NCBI GenBank assembly: GCA_021432635.1
Contig: MU270053.1
Location: 575,811 to 639,810, forward strand
Direction: 5' to 3'
DNA length: 64,000 bases
DNA from: Thozetella sp. PMI_491
Lineage: Eukaryota; Ascomycota; Sordariomycetes; Chaetosphaeriales; Chaetosphaeriaceae
Below are positions 37,181 through 47,516 of this stretch, one piece after another. Made by a program: the position numbers and the translations under genes. Numbering within the stretch: the stretch's first letter is position 1; each line of letters starts with the position of its first letter. Below the pieces are notes generated by a model, which did no database searches, had not been told where the DNA came from, and worked only from the letters and a program-made list of their open reading frames with translations.

Positions 37181-38988
37181 ATGTCGCCCAACTCAACTTT
37201 CCCCTTCGGAGGATACAGCCTCTTCGGTAGAGACTCGCCCCTCGATCTATCAGCATCCTCCCCGTTACTTCCTCGGCCGACCCACCTCAGCTACTATGTC
37301 GCTGTCGCGTGCGTTCTGTTTGTAACCTTCCTGATGCGGGCCGGGAAGGGGAAAGGAAGTGTCGATGCTCCTTTCTACAAGGCGTCTAAGATGAAGTGGA
37401 TGTTCGATGCGGAGACGCTGGTGCGGGATAGTTACAACAAGGTCGATTCCCTCTCCTTCTCCGCTCGCAACCAAGACACCGGCCCACAGTCCTCCAGGTT
37501 TACTAACGCTTTCTCAGTTCTACGGCAAGGTATATCAGATAAAGGCTACGGAAGGCGTACAGACATTAATACCCCCGAGGCTTCTGTCGGAGTTGAGGGG
37601 CTTGCCCGAGGATACCCTTAGTGCCACAGAGGCAATAAGCGAGGTGAGCAGCAACCTCGGGCACAGCCGAGATGGTGTTCCGCGAGTATTAACGCTTCCT
37701 AGGCTATGATGACCAAGTACACCCGGTTCACCCCTGGTCCCCACGCCGAGCTGCTCAACACCATCATCCGCACCAAGCTCTCGCACAACCTGGCTAGGCT
37801 GGTTCCTCAATTAAAAGACGAGCTAGACTACTTCGTCGCCAACGAGTTCCCAGCCTGCGAGGAATGGACCCCAGTGAAGATCCAGCCTCTGGCTCTCCGC
37901 GCCATATCTAGGCTCTCCGGCCACGCGTTCGTAGGCCGCGCCCTGAACCGAAACGAGGCATGGATGGACACAAATACCAACTTTGCGGTCCACGTCTTCG
38001 TCGCAGTGGTCAAGCTGCAATTTTTCCCGGCGTGGCTGCGTCCTATCGGCCAGTATCTCGTGTCTGATCTCGCGCAGATCCGACGCGACATCGCCAAGGC
38101 GAGGGGGATGCTGCAACCCATCATCGAAGAACGCCTGCGCGATCTCGAGTGCGGGGGGTATAATGGCGAAGAAAAGCCCGATGATTTCATCCAGTGGCTA
38201 CTCGAGAGTTTACCGGAAGAACAGCGGACGGATTTTGTAGCACAGACGGAGCTACAGCTTATCTTGAGCGCTGCCTCGATCCACACGACCAACAACCTGC
38301 TCGTGGACTGCCTCTACGACCTCGCGGCGTATCCTGATGTCCAGGAGGAGCTGAGGCAGGAAGCGATCGAGATTCTCGAGGATGAGGGCGGCTGGGCGAA
38401 GAAGGATGGCGTGGCACGCCTCAAGAAGATGGACTCGTTCATGAAGGAGGTCCAGCGGCTGGCTGGAAACGTCAGTAAGTACTCCGTGATTTCTGAAAGG
38501 GTCTCTGCCTCGTAATCGATGACCTGATCTCTATTCCCGTATGCACAACTGACAGGATACCAGCCGCTTTCATTCGGAAGGTAGTAAAGCCAATCGACCT
38601 CTCCGACGGAACACATCTTCCGTCAGGGACCAAGCTTCTGACACCCCTAGCCGGCATCTCACACGATGAGAAATACTACACCCAACCAGATACCTTCGAC
38701 GCTCTGCGATTCTGGAAGTTGCGACAGGCGAGCCCGGAAGATGCTAATAGGCACCAGTTCACAACTATCGGTGACGTCAACATGCACTTTGGTGCAGGCA
38801 AGCACGCGTGTCCTGGCCGCTTTTTTGCAGCCAACGCTGTTAAGGTGGTGCTAGCCTACTACCTGCTCAGCTATGACATCAAGCTTAAGGATGGCGAGGA
38901 GCGGCCCAAGTCCATGATGATCATGATGAGCAAAACCCCCGATCCGAAGGGAGAGATTCTATTTCGGAGACGGGGGGTCAAGGCGTGA
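37181..38988 (+). CDS. Cytochrome P450 monooxygenase (527 aa)
   Basis: Exons: 37181..37441, 37518..37643, 37703..38474, 38564..38988 (1584 nt in frame; intron 1 has a TACTAAC branch). An N-terminal membrane anchor lies at about 37-52 (SYYVAVACVLFVTFLM). P450 landmarks are FYGKVYQIKATEGVQTLIPP (B region), the I-helix ILSAASIHTTNNLL with the A-x-x-H-T-T variant, the K-helix ExxR as E378-V-Q-R381, FDALRFWKLR (PERF-like) and the haem loop FGAGKHACPGRFFA with Cys469 as the iron ligand. This pattern is shared with fungal terpenoid and indole-alkaloid P450s such as the ent-kaurene oxidase and CYP68-like groups, so an ER-bound oxygenase of secondary metabolism is likely. No synthase, transporter or regulator gene adjoins it. 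Substrate is unknown. Confidence 0.95.
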
Positions 38989-41900
38989 AGCTTGCTCAAC
39001 GGCATAGAAGCTCGGGGAGAGCATCGATAACTAATCATGATATAACGATTAGAAGCAATACTTGCTAACATACAATGCTATCGAGGCGGGGCCTGGAGCC
39101 CTCAGCTTGGACGTGTACATACTCCATATATATATATATATATATCATAGACGGAACGGGAGAGGGAGGGACTGCATTGACGGTCAATATACCAGGCTAA
39201 CATGGTCGAATTCCGTCTGCAACAGGCGGGGCGATCCCATAGAGAGGAACATCTCTGATGGACGCCGGCTCCTGGCCAGCACAGATGTGTTGATCCAGAG
39301 TTGACCGGACGTCTCCAATACAATACAAACTGAATCAAAGTCCAGAGCATCTTGTTCTTCAGGAGCAAATGTGTGCCTGCCTCAAAGTCTTAGACCCAAC
39401 CTCTTAGTAGTATCTCCCTCAGCTGATGCAAACATATGTGTTGAAGAAGGAACGAGGGGAAGATCAAGGTGGCTACCGCGCTCGAGTGCAGCGTGACTTC
39501 CATCGTAGCAACTGTGTACCGGCTAGCATCGCTCACTCCATGTCTCTATCTTCTTGGTACAGTACCTAACTAGTGAGATCTCTGCCGAACACCTCTAAAC
39601 TTGAGCAACGCACTCCCTTTCTTTTACTTATAACTCCTATATCAGATGCTATTTCTGCATCTCCTTGAACAATGCGTAACCTACGTGGTAGCAGCAAGTC
39701 TAGCTTGATCGGCGGTAAACGTTCAATCAGCTCGTCCATCCACAGTGCTATGGAGAGGGTAGGGTGCGTCTTTCCCGGACGAGATTCTGGATCTTCGGCT
39801 ACGCTTTGCTCGGAACGCCTCGAACCATATCTACTTCCTACGCCCAACCGTCAGACTGAGAGTCTTGATTTTGACCCTTTGCCAGGGGACACTAACCGAG
39901 GCAAGGGTCGAAGTGGTCGGAGGCTATACCTCATCCCTAACCGCGGGTTTATCAGACCTGAATCAGAACCACCACAGAAAGCCAAAGACGCGCCGAGCAG
40001 CCGCACGAGGGCATCGGAACTTGCGGCTCGGCTCTTTGGGTTCTTCTCGAAACGAAAGGCCTCTATGCCTAGAGACGGCAATCCGGGAGTTTCTGTATGA
40101 TACGGGTACACACTACACTAGGGACATCCTTGAGGGAGAGGCTATTCACGATGGTAGCTATCAAATATACCGAGGTGGAGGCGGCCAAGACGGTTGGGGT
40201 ATAGGAATGCGTTCGGTGCTGGCCAAACGAGTGCGGCAACAAGGCGGGTGCTATGACGGCCATACTCGCTAGTCAATGCCTCGCCCATACCTCCAGGGAG
40301 GCTTGTGGACGCCCGGGTATCACTCTTTGGCCTCTCGCGTGGTACGAAGAGGAAGCTGGAGGCGTTCATACGCTAGACATGGCGTGCGTGCCGCGAATGA
40401 TAGCACACACAGGACGGAACTCGGCAAGGCACGGAAATTCGCCGTGAGGACGAATCACTGGGTGCAGGATTCATCAACAGCGGTGTGCTTCTTTACCCCT
40501 GCCTGTGCATCATCTAGATCCCTTGGGCTTCGCAGCTGTTCTTCACGCAAGGGAGGATGCCTCGTCCCCGGACGACATGAGAGCCACTAGGCTTCTGCAA
40601 CCCCCGCAAGCGTCCTTGTTTCTTATTGGGCTGAGAAGCGGCTGGCCACAGACAGGGTACTGGAGGTGTGGACCCAAAGCTTCGGGACCCAAAAGCGCAC
40701 TTTGAATATCACGGGCTGGGTGGAGCGGCTTGCCGGTCATAGCCGCGTAGCGCGGATGGACATGGGCCTGGGGCGTCGAGACCCTCAAAATCTACGAGGT
40801 GACGGTGAGCCTCGAACGCATCGTGAGCATTGAGGTCAGACACATGACAAGGCCCAGGTTGATCATAGCACATAAGAAGAGAGACATGAAGATCATGACC
40901 GAGCTGACCCCCTGCTGCAGTGCGACCTTGCAGAAAAGAAGCACATGCCCGGCATCGACTGTCCCCAGCACGGGACATCCGAGATGGCATATGTGATATG
41001 TGACGTATCCGTTCCATCGGCCATGCATGCTGTGGCATCGTTCGTTGCAAAACGAGAACGCCTGTCCACCATGTCAGAAGGAGGAAGCCTGCTGACAGTG
41101 ATGGAGGGAGAGAGGCGGGTGACTGGCCTCGGCCTTCCAGTGTCTCTGGCCGTCACGGGCCCGTCATGGACGGCGGTAAAGCGATGAACGCAGAAAGTGG
41201 CGGGCCGGCCCCCGAGGAGGGGGAAGGGGGGGCGGGGGGGACGGGGCTGGCCGTCGGTGCTCGCATGAGGCTCCAAGGGGGGTGGTTGTGATTTCCAAGT
41301 GCAGGATGCACCGTTTGCCGCAACCACGCCCGCGCCCTGCCAGACTTGCGGTGAGCCCCCTCGGCGCAAGCGTTGTACGAGCATTGGCAGAAGGTATCCC
41401 GGTCGGACGGAGGAGGGAGGGGAGGGCCAAGCCGAGGGCGCCTGAAGCACCAGCCCGGGCGCGGGGGCAGTCCGGCAGAGCCTTCCGGGCCGTCAACATT
41501 TGCGCCGGTAGGACGCCTCCTTTTCCGCCTGCATGCCGTGCGCCCCTCGCGGGTGGCCAGCACCATGCAGCCAAGTAGATGGGGACAAGTGAAGACCGCC
41601 AAAGGAAAGGCCCGGTGGCCCTGGGGGCGCGAACCTCTGATTCGCCATAATTGTCCAGAGGTCAGCCGCACGCTGCTGCTACGATTGGGCAAAACTACCT
41701 GAGGGGAGGGGGGGCGGAGGGGCGAGGGAGGGTAGCGACCACAGAAACACGGGACAACGTGTCTCCAGTGGAGGCGCACAATGCCGTGGCCGTGGCGCGA
41801 GACTGGACGATGGCGGCGACGCAGCACCAGCCGATTCGGGAGGGAGCAGAGGCCAGGGGGGGGGAGGGGGGAGAGGAGCGAGGGAGCCTGGGAGAGCAGC

Positions 41901-42870
41901 TCGCTGGCTTCCCGCCAACAACGAGCGGCCGTGGTCCACACACGCCCTGCGTAAAAGGACTGTGCTGGATCGGGGGGGGTGGGCAATGGGGTGGGGTGTG
42001 TAAGAAGTAGTTCCCTAGCTTCGTCGGCTGTCCATCTTGGGACATCTCGGTCGTGATCGTTGTACGTAACCAGCCCAGGGAAGGCTGCTATTTGGCATTT
42101 TGGATTTTCACTGCACTACTGCAGCACCCCACCCGACGATGTCCCGCCCACTAGCTCGGATACTGGGGCCGGCCCCGTCCGTGGGCGATTGTTCAGCGCA
42201 GCGCGGGTCGCAGCCCCACCGTAGACGACACACGACAGACGGTACTAGGCCTGGATTAAAAAAAAAGTCTGGGGGACGGCGTGGTGGGACAGTAGCACAG
42301 AGAGAAGCAACTGGACCTCTCGAACTCCAGCATTGAATTTGAGAACACTGAGCAGGCCTGCACGAGAAATACTCTCTTCCTCCTACCGATGTCACCACAA
42401 AACCTTGAGCCCTAGCCGTCTTGCCCATCTAAGACAGGAAACGAAGCAGAACAAGAGAGGTTACTCCCAATAAGTCATTCCCGTGCTGTATTCAACCGAC
42501 TCACCCATCCCCTTGGACTGCCGCATCACTAGGCTTTTACCCGAGTAGGGCCTCTAAGAGGCATCGCCTACTCTCCCGAGAACAACCCCCCCACAAAGAC
42601 ACTCCTTCCCCTACAAGAATGCGCTTGACAAAACCCTTGACTTCTGCTATCGTGCCATCTAAGGATATTACAGAGTCGCCAAACCATAAAAAAAAATGTA
42701 AGAAAGGGAGAGAAAAAAAAAGGGTATCCATGTGCTGTATTCACCATCTCTTGCCATTTAGCATGCCAACCGAACATATGACCTCGGAGCCATGATGGAC
42801 AGTCCAAATCCAACCGCAATCCAACCGCAATCCAACGCGAGACCCAATTCCTAGCGCCCCGCTACCCAAG
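38989..42870. other. Intergenic region, 3.9 kb
   Basis: Between the P450 gene and the convergent coiled-coil gene. It contains an AT dinucleotide run at 39126-39145, G-rich low-complexity DNA around 41200-41260 and 41700-41990, and about three copies of an 11-bp repeat (AATCCAACCGC) near 42808-42838. Long open frames in the GC-rich part overlap on both strands and show no family features. Confidence 0.45.
39126..39145. repeat. AT dinucleotide microsatellite
   Basis: About ten AT units downstream of the P450 gene. Confidence 0.9.
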
Positions 42871-42946
42871 CTAACAAAGGAGAAACGATGCTGATCCCAC
42901 GAAGAGAATGATAACAATGAAGACGGCCATGGCAGCCAGAACATGG
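42871..42946 (-). pseudogene. Out-of-frame C-terminal membrane anchor of the upstream coiled-coil gene
   Basis: Directly after the stop codon at 42947-42949, the +1 frame reads DHVLAAMAVFIVIILFVG followed by a short tail SASFLLC and a TAG at 42871-42873. This is a typical single membrane-spanning C-terminal anchor. It sits behind a 4-nt T run (AAAA on the + strand, 42949-42952). Three T instead of four would fuse it in frame to the coiled-coil protein. Confidence 0.6.
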
Positions 42947-44950
42947 TCAAAACATGCTCCGGGCTGCCCAGGCCGCCGGGTCTTGCCGGCCCGATAAATC
43001 TCCCTGCTCACTTTCGGCACGGGACTGTAGTTCTATTTCCGAGTTCGCGACGCCACCCTCAGGATCCTTGACAACGATGTCGTCATCTGGTGTCAGAGGG
43101 CCGTCGAAGAGCGATGCGGGCCGGTTCGCAGCTTCGTCGCGGGTCCAGAAATAGAGAACATCCTCTTGCCACCGCCGATTGTTGACGATCCTGACCTTCG
43201 GCGTCCAGGCCGATAGGAGCACTCGCACTTCCATGGGCGAGACCCGTAGCTTCTGAAGAAGCCACCTGTTGATGTAGTCGCTTTTGTCCTCCTCACGTGA
43301 TTCCCCTAGGAGGTTGGTGATGTCGAATTCCTTCATGGCGTGGGCCACCCGCAGCGCGCGATTTGGATCGTCCTTTGGTAGCTTCACCGCATTGCGAAGC
43401 GCCATTCGTGGCGTGATGGGTAATAGAACGTGGGAGGGATTGGTCAGCAGAATGGGGAAGAACGGATGCCCGAGGTCCTCGTCCTCCGTCGAAGACAGGC
43501 TTTGACGGTGAATCGTCATGTTTGACGGGGGCGGAGACGCCTCATCTCCGGCGGCGACATGGATCATGTACTCTTCGTAGTAGGGAGGGTACTTGCGCAT
43601 AGCACCTTTCTGCTTGCATAGATCTCGTAGACGGCGGACTTCCATCATGGTGTCGTTGAGGGACTCCCTCGCCAATTCCTCCTCGCGGCTGAAGTCTAGG
43701 AGGAACTTCAGGTCAGCGTCACGAATGCGGGCGCCAAACATGTCCCTGAGTTCGGAAGCATCGATCCTGGCGGGTATGCCGGCCACGGCCGATTTTAATT
43801 CTTCCAGTTCGGCTTCGCTCAGGACCGCTGCGCCTTCAGATGTCTTGTCCCGGCTCTCGCGGAGACGGTCAAGCTTGAGGTTCATCTCGAGATCATACAG
43901 GATAGCATCCCGGTGGGTCATGATCTCTGAGTAGTGTTCATGTGCTAGCTCCCGCTCGCCAACTGCATCTAGGAGAGCACGGTACAGAGGATGAATATCG
44001 TCTTCAAGATCTCCAGAAATGCCCAGAAGCGAAGTTCTTGAGGGCGGTCTGTCTTCTGCCTGCCCCTCATCGTCGTCGGTGTCCTCGGACCCCTCTGGAG
44101 AGCCATCTTGGTGGTCGGCCGATCGGTAAAGGGTAGTAAAAAAGCGCGACTCAAGAGTGTGGAGTTCCGCCTCGTCATGAATTAGGTCGTCCTCCATAGA
44201 CTCATATGCAGACATGGCAGCATTATAGTCATCGCGTAGATCTTGCAGTTCCTTGAGCTGCCTCTCGAGCGCATCGGGGGCCCGCGGAGGCGCTCCTCTG
44301 GTGACGAAGAGCGGTCTCAGCGAATTCATAAATGCATTGTCTGCTTCGCACATCTTGCGCTGTATGCTTCGGACTTCCCTTCTCTTCGCTGCCATTTCTC
44401 TCCGACGCAGACGGAGGTTCCGGCGTTGTTCTTCGAGCTTTACCCAGAGCGCCGGAAGCGCGTCGATTGGCGACTGGGTGCTCCAACTCTCTGTTGCCTC
44501 CGTGCCCACGGAACGGGTATCATGCTCTTCTCGGGTGAATGTAGTGGGCCGCTCGTCGGCGCGGATGCCTCTTATTGTGGGTAGGTCAGCCCTACTGAAG
44601 TCCGGTCTGGGAAATGGATGAGGGGCGGCCGTCGAGAGAAATGGTCGGCGCAGGTAGCGGTTGTCTTCCGAACCGAAGGCAGAATCCACGGCCGAATCGC
44701 TCTCGCGAGCGGATGCGGACGCAGAACTGGAGGTTTCGATGCGGTCGGGCGGGCTGAGTCGGGAGCGGTCTGGAAGTTGAGGACGGTGACTCTGGAGAAA
44801 CAGCCCTGACACGACTGGTCTCTTCGCCGCCTGGGCTTCTTTGTGACGCAAGAAGTCATGGCGGCCGGGCGGGAGCACGTCTCGGGTGGGTGGCGTCGAG
44901 CCAGGACTCGATATCGCTATCTCGTGATCGAGCTCGTCGATATCGGCCAT
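42947..44950 (-). CDS. Large coiled-coil protein, apparently C-terminally truncated (667 aa)
   Basis: Single exon. The ATG before ADIDELDHEIAISSPGS is the first in frame; the sequence upstream has no other ATG. I do not recognise a named family. The N-terminal 160 residues are Ser/Arg/Pro-rich and probably disordered. The region from about 165 to 470 is highly charged and helical (KLEEQRRNLRLRRREMAAK, ALERQLKELQDLRDDYNAAM, ESRFFTTLYRSADH) with several coiled-coil segments split by an acidic loop (EGSEDTDDDEGQAED). The C-terminal third has a more globular look (PYYEEYMIHVAAGDEASP, HPFFPILLTNPSHVLLPITPRMALRNAV, INRWLLQKLRVSPMEVRVLLSAW). The frame ends at RSMF, immediately before an out-of-frame membrane anchor. 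An intact protein would probably be tail-anchored, perhaps at the nuclear envelope or ER, with the coiled coil in the cytosol. Confidence 0.85.
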   Translation of the reverse strand: MADIDELDHEIAISSPGSTPPTRDVLPPGRHDFLRHKEAQAAKRPVVSGLFLQSHRPQLPDRSRLSPPDRIETSSSASASARESDSAVDSAFGSEDNRYLRRPFLSTAAPHPFPRPDFSRADLPTIRGIRADERPTTFTREEHDTRSVGTEATESWSTQSPIDALPALWVKLEEQRRNLRLRRREMAAKRREVRSIQRKMCEADNAFMNSLRPLFVTRGAPPRAPDALERQLKELQDLRDDYNAAMSAYESMEDDLIHDEAELHTLESRFFTTLYRSADHQDGSPEGSEDTDDDEGQAEDRPPSRTSLLGISGDLEDDIHPLYRALLDAVGERELAHEHYSEIMTHRDAILYDLEMNLKLDRLRESRDKTSEGAAVLSEAELEELKSAVAGIPARIDASELRDMFGARIRDADLKFLLDFSREEELARESLNDTMMEVRRLRDLCKQKGAMRKYPPYYEEYMIHVAAGDEASPPPSNMTIHRQSLSSTEDEDLGHPFFPILLTNPSHVLLPITPRMALRNAVKLPKDDPNRALRVAHAMKEFDITNLLGESREEDKSDYINRWLLQKLRVSPMEVRVLLSAWTPKVRIVNNRRWQEDVLYFWTRDEAANRPASLFDGPLTPDDDIVVKDPEGGVANSEIELQSRAESEQGDLSGRQDPAAWAARSMF

Positions 44951-47516
44951 GGTGGTGAGGACTCGTCGTGGCGGCGGGGCGGGCGACCTAGAGATAGCTG
45001 TGGCCTTCTTCTGGCGCGCATGCAACGAAGCCGCTTCGACAGCACACGGCTCGAAGCATTCTGGGGGGCGCGGCCATCGATCGACGTGATGCAGCCACCG
45101 AGGGAAGTTGTCGACCCGGGCCAGCTGGAGCAAACTGTCGCCTCACGGATTTGCTTTCGAGTTTTCGAGTTGAGGGGTTGGGGTTGAGGTGCGGCTCTGC
45201 GAATGGTCAGAGGCGTGCCTGAGGGGTGTGCTTGTGGCACTGGGCTGGTGTGCGAGCTTTGGGGAGACGGACGGCTGTGCTGACAAGACTCGATGGGTCG
45301 TGGGATTACGGGATAGGCGGATGAAGACGATTTGTGACCAGATCTGGGGTCTTCGTCAGGGCTCCTATCCACACGCGATGAATGGGCTATCTGTCGTCCG
45401 ATAGTGCGTCCGGCCGGGTGACGTGACGAGACTTTGGATGGGAGGCTCGCCTCTGGCCGAGGCAGCGAGGCGAAAAGCTCGGGGATGCGTCTGTCGAGGA
45501 CAAATTTCCGTCGCGTGGTTGGCTGAAAGACGACACCTCATTCCAATGGTCGAGCAGTCCGTGGTCCAACCTGGGGGAGAGAAAGTAGTGGCGTTTGCAG
45601 GGGAGACCCCCAAGGTGAGCGAAAGCCTGGCTGTCTACAAGGGCACACCAGCTCGTGAGGGCGTCAACCATCGAGTGGCTGGCGGATTCGAGCCTTTGCT
45701 CAAGGAGCAGATAGAGCGAGGGAGACGAGCTTGACACAACTGCACTGAGGCAGGGCGGGATCCTTTGCCTGACCAAATTGGCTGAGGCAAGACACCAGAG
45801 AAGCCTCTTTTGGATTCAGGCACAGCGCGGTGCAGCTCCCAGAATGTGCCACCAATGCCACCTACCTACCTACCTTACCTTTCTTTGCCTACCCTAGCTC
45901 GCCTGAGCTTACCCACACGCGTCGCCGGGGGTAGAGGGGCACGAGGGGTGGAGGGGGGGGGGGCTTGTATGTACTTGCAGCAGCAGTTTGACTGCCATGG
46001 CAAGAGGGGCAGGGCAGAGCAGCAAGAGCAGGGAAGGCGGGGCCGCCCTTCAGCATCCACCTGTATGTAGGTAAGGTATCCACTTGTATCCGTCTTGCCG
46101 TGCTCCGCTATAGAATGCCCAGCACCCGTTTCCACACAAGGTTCTTGACAAGCCAGGCTAGTCTGGGTCGGTCTCCACACCCCTTCCCGTCGCGCGCGTT
46201 GTGGGGGTAGCGAAGAGATGGTTCGATGAAGATGAGCTCGGAACATCAGTTTGGTTATTCGAGGGATCCCGGGTCGCGCGACACAGGCACAGGCACCAGC
46301 ACGCAGGCACGCATGCAAACACACAGCAGGTCGGTCCTGGTCGCGAGCTGAGGCTCTCCGTCTCGCACTCTCGTGGCCTGTCAGGCTGCCTGTACCCGAG
46401 CAACGCAGCAAGAGCAACACACCCGGGAGAACGAAGGGGGGCGGGGAAGGGTCGTTCTGTGGCCTCCTCCCTACCTCCCTCATACGGGGTGCGCCACCCT
46501 CCTAGCCTCGAACAGGCTGCCCACGCACCCACGACTAGCCCGACACCCCTCCACCACAGCCGACCCGGGCTAAAAAGACCATTCTGGGGTGCGATGTCTC
46601 TCCGCCGCAGTGTGGTGTCGTTGCACAATGCGAGTGTGGGTGGGCTCGTCCTTCGCTGGGCCGCACCTGTCCTGCGATGGGTCAAGACCATAGCCGTTCT
46701 CCAGCTCGAGAAGATAAGAAGGTTGGTGGCCACTCGCGCTGTTGCCGGCTGCTCAGTGCCCGCGCTGTGACGCCAGAGCATCCTGTTGTGTGCAGTTATC
46801 CACCTGCCAGACGTCCCCGTCTGGATCCTTGCCGGCCGTTTCGACTCCCCCCTCAACCCAGAGTCGCAAACCTGCTGCCGTCCCGCTCCCCTTTCGCCGC
46901 TCTCGCCGCCGCCGCCGCCGCTGCTGCTGCTGCTGCTCATCGCTTTGCCTCCTGCCCGCGCCCAGTGAGCCGCCGTCCCCCCCTCCATCAGCGGCGCGCA
47001 TCGCCTAGAAAGGCACACTTGCTGCTGCATCGGCAGCGATCAACCCATTTCACCCGACGACTTACACCATTCACGCCACGAGGAAGGCCCGGGTTGGTGC
47101 GTCACCTGCCTCAAGACCGCCTGAGTTTACACCAATTGCAAGAGCCTAATCCTGCAGAGTAATATACTAGGAGCTGGAGCGACAGGCCAGCATCCCACCC
47201 ACCCCCGCGAGCTGTCGCATTGGGCCTTTCCAGGGGTGCGGCTCTGCCTCCCACGCTGGACGCTGTTGTCTTTCTTCCAGGCGCTTGGCCGATCTCTCGT
47301 GAACATCTTCCCATATTGTCTCCCTCGTATTGTTCCCTGCTTTCTAAGCCACGCGCTCCCCATTGCCGTCCTTGTTTTCGCCAGAGCCTGGCCGGCCCCG
47401 GCCCTTGAGCCTCCATTGTGCTTTTACACGTGCGGCGGGCGTCTCCCCCATGCCAGCATCCGTGGTCCGCTCGTCTTTTGTAGTCTTTTGCATGCGCCCG
47501 ACGATGAACAGTCGCG
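44951..47516. other. Divergent intergenic region, 2.6 kb
   Basis: Between the coiled-coil gene (-) and the DUF6590 gene (+). It holds CTAC/CCTA microsatellite-like DNA near 45862-45885, a G run near 45950-45962, and a CCG/CTG triplet stretch at about 46906-46938. No gene is supported. The last part is probably a long pyrimidine-rich leader of the DUF6590 gene. Confidence 0.4.

Noticed and set aside
41153-41986. 277-codon minus-strand frame
   Set aside because: Lies in G-rich low-complexity DNA with open frames on both strands; no domain.
46158-47030. 290-codon minus-strand frame
   Set aside because: Low-complexity Ser/Gly/Arg translation across triplet repeats; likely leader or promoter DNA.
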